This document shows, piece by piece, positions 31,211 through 34,990 of a stretch of DNA of 34,990 nucleotides. The position numbers and the translations under genes were made by a program. The number at the start of each line of letters is the position of its first letter. Position 1 is the stretch's first letter. A model generated the notes under the pieces. That model worked only from the letters and a program-made list of their open reading frames with translations. It was not told the origin of the DNA and did not search any database. Source of the stretch: Comamonadaceae bacterium (lineage in GTDB: Bacteria > Pseudomonadota > Gammaproteobacteria > Burkholderiales > Burkholderiaceae_C); contig VIKI01000061.1 in assembly GCA_008080595.1 (NCBI GenBank), positions 25,732-60,721 on the forward strand. Direction: 5' to 3'.

Positions 31211-31245
31211 GACGGGTGACGCGCTTCGTGCGAACCCAACCTACG
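31211..31245. repeat. Decayed GTCGGGTTA-type palindrome, copy 3
   Basis: Read on the minus strand: GTAGGTTGGGTTCGCACGAA, then GCGCGTCACCC. The left arm and loop match the copies at 10599 and 19380, the right arm is worn. It lies in the gap after the thiolase terminator. Confidence 0.45.
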
Positions 31246-31254
31246 CTGAAAGCC

Positions 31255-31284
31255 AAAGAAAAAGGCCACCCGAAGGTGGCCTTT
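31255..31284 (-). terminator. Rho-independent terminator after the thiolase gene
   Basis: On the minus strand: stem GGCCACC/GGTGGCC with a TTCG loop (31264-31281), then TTTTTCTTT. It begins about a dozen bases after the thiolase stop. The flanking AAA/TTT extends the stem. Confidence 0.85.
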
Positions 31285-31295
31285 GGGGCGGGCGC

Positions 31296-32492
31296 TTAAA
31301 CCCGCTCAAAGATACCAGCGGCCCCCTGCCCCATGCCGATACACATGGTCACCATGCCGTATTTGCCGCCGGTGCGTTGCAGCCCGTGGATCACGGTGGC
31401 GGCGCGAATCGCGCCGGTGGCGCCCAGCGGGTGGCCCAGCGCAATGGCACCGCCCATGGGGTTGACCTTGCTCTGATCCAGCCCCAAGGTGTTGATGACC
31501 GCCAGCGACTGGGCGGCAAAGGCTTCGTTGAGTTCGATCCAGTCGAGCTGGTCCAGCGTCAGGCCGCCGTTTTTCAGGGCGGCGGGAATGGCTTCGATCG
31601 GGCCAATGCCCATGAACTGCGGTGGCACGCCTTTGGCGGCAAAGGACACAAAACGCGCCAGTGGCTTCAAGCCAAATTGCTTGACGGCTTTTTCGCTGGC
31701 CAGAATCAAGGCGCCTGCGCCGTCCGAGGTTTGCGAGCTGTTGCCGGCGGTGACCGAGCCACGGGCCGCAAACGGGGATTTGAGCTTGGCCAGACCTTCC
31801 AGCGAGGTGTCAGGCCGCGCCCCTTCGTCCACACTCACCACCCGTTTTTTCTCGATCACACCACCGGTGGCCAGGTTGGGGCTGCGGTCGGTCACTTCAA
31901 TTGGCGTAGTCTCCGCCGTGAAATAGCCTGCCGCCTGGGCCGCCAGCGCACGCTGGTGCGATTGCAGCGCAAACGCATCTTGCGCCTCGCGGCTGACCTT
32001 CCACTGGGTGGCGACTTTTTCAGCCGTCAGGCCCATGCCGTAGGCAATGCCGACGTTTTCGTCGTTCTCAAACATCATGGGTGAAAAGGATGGCGCATTG
32101 CCGCCCATCGGCACCATGCTCATGCTTTCCACCCCGGCGGCGATCATCACATCGGCTTCACCGACACGAATGCGGTCAGCCGCCATCTGGATGGCTGACA
32201 CGCCGGAGGCGCAGAAGCGGTTGACGGTGATGCCCCCCACGCTGGTGGGCAGGCCGCCCAGCACGGCCACGGTGCGGGCAATGTTCAGGCCGGCCTGGCC
32301 TTCGGGCATGGCACAACCGCAGATGATGTCTTCAATCGCGTTCGGGTCCAGCCCGGGCGCTTGGGCCAGGGCCGACTTGAGCACCGCCACCAGCAGGTCG
32401 TCCGGGCGGGTGTTGCGGAAGAATCCGCGTGAGGATTTGCCAATCGGGCTGCGGGTGGCCGCAACGATGTAAGCGTCGGTAACTTGTTTCAT
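31296..32492 (-). CDS. fadA: Acetyl-CoA C-acyltransferase (thiolase)
   Basis: 398 residues, normal for thiolases. The acyl-enzyme Cys94 lies in NRFCASGVSA, the general-base His354 in GGAIALGHPLGATGA and the second Cys384 in CIGMGQGAAGIFE. It would cleave 3-ketoacyl-CoA in the last step of beta-oxidation. GGAG lies nine bases before the ATG. It is the third gene of a unit after the FadN-like enzyme and the hotdog protein (12-bp gap), and a terminator closes that unit. The symbol reflects the operon context; a biosynthetic thiolase is less likely with FadN next to it. Confidence 0.93.
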   Translation of the reverse strand: MKQVTDAYIVAATRSPIGKSSRGFFRNTRPDDLLVAVLKSALAQAPGLDPNAIEDIICGCAMPEGQAGLNIARTVAVLGGLPTSVGGITVNRFCASGVSAIQMAADRIRVGEADVMIAAGVESMSMVPMGGNAPSFSPMMFENDENVGIAYGMGLTAEKVATQWKVSREAQDAFALQSHQRALAAQAAGYFTAETTPIEVTDRSPNLATGGVIEKKRVVSVDEGARPDTSLEGLAKLKSPFAARGSVTAGNSSQTSDGAGALILASEKAVKQFGLKPLARFVSFAAKGVPPQFMGIGPIEAIPAALKNGGLTLDQLDWIELNEAFAAQSLAVINTLGLDQSKVNPMGGAIALGHPLGATGAIRAATVIHGLQRTGGKYGMVTMCIGMGQGAAGIFERV

Positions 32493-32504
32493 GGGGAAAC
32501 TCCT

Positions 32505-33035
32505 TTATTTTTTCGGCATGGGTATCCACGCCCAGATGAATTCACATTGAATGGGCTCAGCCCCGGACTCGTCACTGACTTGCACCGGCACGCTGACTTC
32601 ACCCTTGTCACTTTGCTGCATCAGTGCGCGTTGCGCATCCGACAAGGTGGCCACGGCACGCATGGCCCCCAGCGCACGCTTTTTGAAGTCAATGCGCATG
32701 GACTTGGCCAGCGGCAGGCAGTCGTCACGCACATTCATGCCAACCACCATGCCTGTGGCGGTTTCGGCCAGCAAGGCCATGGCCGCAGCGTGCACACCGT
32801 GGATGTGGTTTTGCACCGGGCGGCGGTTGGCAATGGCGATCTCGACCCGTTGCGGGGTCATCAGCACATACTCCAGCCCGGCCGTGCCGGTAAAAGGCAC
32901 AACCCGGCCCATGACCCGGCTGCGAACCCAGGGCCGCACGATGGCGGGCACCCGTTCGAGTTTGGCCACGGAGCGTGCCAGGCGGTTGGGCCGAGTGGCT
33001 TGTGCCGACGCGGTAGAAGCAGCCTGTGCACTCAT
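32505..33035 (-). CDS. Hotdog-fold protein, DUF4442-like (possible acyl-CoA thioesterase)
   Basis: 176 residues. The central part has the hotdog pattern V-x-I-A-I-x-N-R-R-P-V-Q-N-H-I-H-G-V-H-A-A-A-M (in two pieces: VEIAIANRRPVQNHIHGVHA and AMALLAETATGM), then KSMRIDFKKRALG. It resembles the DUF4442/PaaI-like group of putative acyl-CoA thioesterases. The ATG starts one base after the stop of the FadN-like gene (TGA-C-ATG), so translation is probably coupled. The first 25 residues are Ala/Ser/Thr-rich and likely disordered. The substrate is unknown. Confidence 0.82.
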   Translation of the reverse strand: MSAQAASTASAQATRPNRLARSVAKLERVPAIVRPWVRSRVMGRVVPFTGTAGLEYVLMTPQRVEIAIANRRPVQNHIHGVHAAAMALLAETATGMVVGMNVRDDCLPLAKSMRIDFKKRALGAMRAVATLSDAQRALMQQSDKGEVSVPVQVSDESGAEPIQCEFIWAWIPMPKK

Positions 33036-33036
33036 G

Positions 33037-34990
33037 TCAGTTGCGCACCGGTTTGCCGTTTTGCATCATGCCCATGATGCGTTCCTGCGTTTTGGGGTTG
33101 CCCAGCAACTCGCCAAAGGCCTTGCGTTCCAGGGTCATCAGATACTCTTCGTCAACCAGACTACCGGCATCGACATCGCCGCCACACACCACCCAGGCGA
33201 TCTGGCATCCAATGAAGTAGTCGTAAGCGCTGATGAAGCCGCCGTCGCGCATGTTCACCAGCGTGCCCTTGATGGTGGCCAGGCCGCTGCGGCCCGCTAC
33301 CGGGAATTGGCGCTTGAGCGGGGCACGGTAGCCGCTGGCAAACAGGGCTTTGGCCTCGTTGAGAGCGACAAACAGCAGCTCGTCTTTGTGGGGAACGATC
33401 ACGTCGCTCTCTAAAAGATAGCCCAGTTTCTTGGATTCAAGAGCGCTGGTACCTACTTTGGCCATGGCTGCGGCGGTAAAGCCCTCGGTCAGGAAAGGCA
33501 GCAGGTCTTTGCCGGTGGAGTTGGCCGCGTTTTCTGCGGCACGCCGGGCAATGTAGGCCAGGCCACCACCACCGGGCACCAAGCCAACACCGACTTCCAC
33601 CAGGCCCATGTAGCTTTCCATCGCCACCACCCGTTTGGCGGTGTAGGCGGCCAGTTCACAGCCGCCACCGAGTGCCAGACCGCGCACGGCGGACACCACC
33701 GGCACATTGGCATAACGCAGCTTCAGCATGGCTTGCTGCATCTCGAACTCGGCCCCTTCAATCGCCTTGACTCCGCCCATCATGAAGGCTGGCAGCATGG
33801 CTTGCAGGTCGGCCCCGGCGGAGAACATCTCGTCGTTGCTCCAGATCACCAGGCCTTGGTATTTGTCTTCAGCCAGGGCCAGGCCTTGCAGCAGGCCTTC
33901 GATCACGTCCGGGCCAATCGCGTGCATCTTGGTTTTGATGCTGGCAATCACCACCTCGTCATCCAGCGTCCACAGGCGGATGGCATCGTCTTCATGCAGG
34001 GTGGTGCCTGCGGTGCTGGCTGATGGTGCGTTCGAGCCCAGCACACTTTCCGGGAAATGCTGGCGGGCATACACCGGCAGGCTGCGTACCGGCACAAACT
34101 GGCCTTCAGTCGGGTTCCAGGAGCCTTGTGGGGTGTGCACGCCACCGGCATCCGCCACCGGGCCGTTGAACACCCAGTCGGGCAGCGGCGCGTTGCACAA
34201 GGCTTTGCCGGCATCAATGTCTTCCTTGACCATGTTGGCCACGGTCAGCCAACCGGCTTCTTGCCACAGCTCGAACGGGCCTTGCTTCATGCCAAAACCC
34301 CAGCGCATGCAGAAATCCACATCGCGGGCGTTGTCGGCAATCTCGGCCAGGTGCACGGCGGCGTAGTGGAAGGCGTTGCGCAAAATCGCCCACAGGAACC
34401 GGCCTTCTGCGCCTTCGGCGTTGCGCAGCAGTTGCAGGCGCTCAGCCGCGGGCTTTTTCAGCATGCGGGTGTAAACCTCGTCGGCCTTTTGGCCCGCGGG
34501 CACATAGTCTTTGCTGGCCAGATCAAAACGCATGATGTCGCGCCCGACCTTCTTGAAGAAACCGGCCTTGGTTTTCTGGCCCAGGTTGCCCATCTCCAGC
34601 AGGGTTTTGAGCACCTCGGGGGTGGCAAAACTGGCGTAGAACGGATCGGTTTCCAGGTTCAGGGTGTCTTGCAGCGTCTTGATCACGTGGGCCATGGTGT
34701 CCAGGCCCACCACGTCGGCAGTGCGGAAGGTGCCCGAGCTGGCGCGGCCGAGTTTCTTGCCGGTCAGGTCGTCCACCACGTCATAACTCAGGCCAAAGTT
34801 TTCCACCTCTTTGATGGTGGTCAGCATGCCGGCCACGCCGACCCGGTTGGCGATGAAGTTGGGTGTGTCTTTGGCACGCACCACGCCTTTGCCCAGGGCG
34901 CTGGTAACAAAGCTTTCGAGCTTGTCCAGAATGTGTGGCTCGGTGGTGGGGGTGTTGATCAGCTCCACCAGCAGCATGTAGCGCGGCGGG
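33037..34990 (-). CDS. fadN: 3-hydroxyacyl-CoA dehydrogenase/enoyl-CoA hydratase, FadN-like (5' end beyond the window)
   Basis: The frame runs off the right edge, so about 650 residues of a protein usually near 800 are visible; the NAD-binding start is missing. The visible part begins in the dehydrogenase domain (VRAKDTPNFIANRVGVAGM, then TFRTADVVGLDTMAHVIK) and continues with a second C-terminal dehydrogenase-type segment (FLWAILRNAFHYAAVHLAEI). The last third is a crotonase domain (WSNDEMFSAGADLQAMLP, VRGLALGGGCELAAY, EVGVGLVPGGGGLAY). Dehydrogenase first and hydratase last is the FadN order, the reverse of FadB. It should carry out the two middle steps of beta-oxidation. It leads the unit with the hotdog protein and thiolase. 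Confidence 0.93.
   Translation of the reverse strand, partial: PPRYMLLVELINTPTTEPHILDKLESFVTSALGKGVVRAKDTPNFIANRVGVAGMLTTIKEVENFGLSYDVVDDLTGKKLGRASSGTFRTADVVGLDTMAHVIKTLQDTLNLETDPFYASFATPEVLKTLLEMGNLGQKTKAGFFKKVGRDIMRFDLASKDYVPAGQKADEVYTRMLKKPAAERLQLLRNAEGAEGRFLWAILRNAFHYAAVHLAEIADNARDVDFCMRWGFGMKQGPFELWQEAGWLTVANMVKEDIDAGKALCNAPLPDWVFNGPVADAGGVHTPQGSWNPTEGQFVPVRSLPVYARQHFPESVLGSNAPSASTAGTTLHEDDAIRLWTLDDEVVIASIKTKMHAIGPDVIEGLLQGLALAEDKYQGLVIWSNDEMFSAGADLQAMLPAFMMGGVKAIEGAEFEMQQAMLKLRYANVPVVSAVRGLALGGGCELAAYTAKRVVAMESYMGLVEVGVGLVPGGGGLAYIARRAAENAANSTGKDLLPFLTEGFTAAAMAKVGTSALESKKLGYLLESDVIVPHKDELLFVALNEAKALFASGYRAPLKRQFPVAGRSGLATIKGTLVNMRDGGFISAYDYFIGCQIAWVVCGGDVDAGSLVDEEYLMTLERKAFGELLGNPKTQERIMGMMQNGKPVRN

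Noticed and set aside
1..34990. tRNA, rRNA or insertion-sequence genes
   Set aside because: I found no cloverleaf-like sequence, no rRNA stretch and no transposase-like protein.

Overview
The window is high-GC DNA (by eye around 60%) from a betaproteobacterium. It is probably a Comamonadaceae member of the Rhodoferax/Polaromonas/Acidovorax type. That placement is inferred from the beta-oxidation gene order at the right end and from a dispersed hairpin repeat (core TAGCTNCTTGCGC ... AAGCGCTAGAG) that I associate with this family. I could not test it by search.

Most of the window (about 0.4 to 30 kb) is an unusual RiPP (ribosomally made, modified peptide) locus. At the left are an NHLP-type precursor (445-759), a YcaO cyclodehydratase fused to a leader-binding domain that now carries a frameshift (828-2988), and a SagB-type FMN dehydrogenase (3177-4589). 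Next comes an array of sixteen Nif11-leader precursor genes (4711-19960), one of them broken. Every leader that can be measured whole is exactly 81 residues to the Gly-Gly, except one lengthened by a 14-codon tandem duplication. Unlike prochlorosins, the cores are largely conserved: a hydrophobic stretch with S-x(3)-[TSL]-[LF]-G-x-x-C-x(3)-S, then a basic tail that usually ends in Cys. One class II lanthipeptide synthetase with the three-Cys CCG zinc site (15964-19305) sits in the array. A MalT/BTAD-type regulator and an unknown small gene lie inside the array on the minus strand.

Eleven precursor transcription units start with the same bipartite promoter-like element, TG[CG]AACC-N14-GTTACTCAC, usually 53-56 nt before the ATG. 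The spacer is 14 nt in all of them, and it is also 14 nt before the unrelated NHLP gene. This looks like an ECF sigma promoter. About 4 kb downstream of the array lie an ECF sigma gene (apparently damaged at its 5' end) and a zinc-finger anti-sigma gene. The C-terminal half of that anti-sigma protein resembles a Nif11 leader, including LSDSQLDQVAAAG where the precursors have LSDSQLEAVAGG. I think this is the most interesting feature: a regulator that appears to carry a mimic of the peptide leader, next to a sigma factor whose probable regulon is the leader-peptide genes.

Further right are a secreted CLCA-like metalloprotease with a JDVT-CTERM-like tail and its cognate intramembrane protease, a NarL-type response regulator, a subtilase with a P domain plus a small secreted partner, a hybrid histidine kinase and a TlpA-like thioredoxin. 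The right end (30357-34990) is ordinary fatty-acid metabolism: enoyl-CoA hydratase, thiolase, a hotdog protein and a FadN-like 3-hydroxyacyl-CoA dehydrogenase cut by the window edge. No peptide transporter or dedicated C39 leader peptidase is visible.

Four genes of the locus (YcaO, one precursor, the sigma factor, the subtilase 5' end) look as if short out-of-frame deletions removed internal sequence. Either the locus is decaying or the assembly has small deletions; raw reads would decide.
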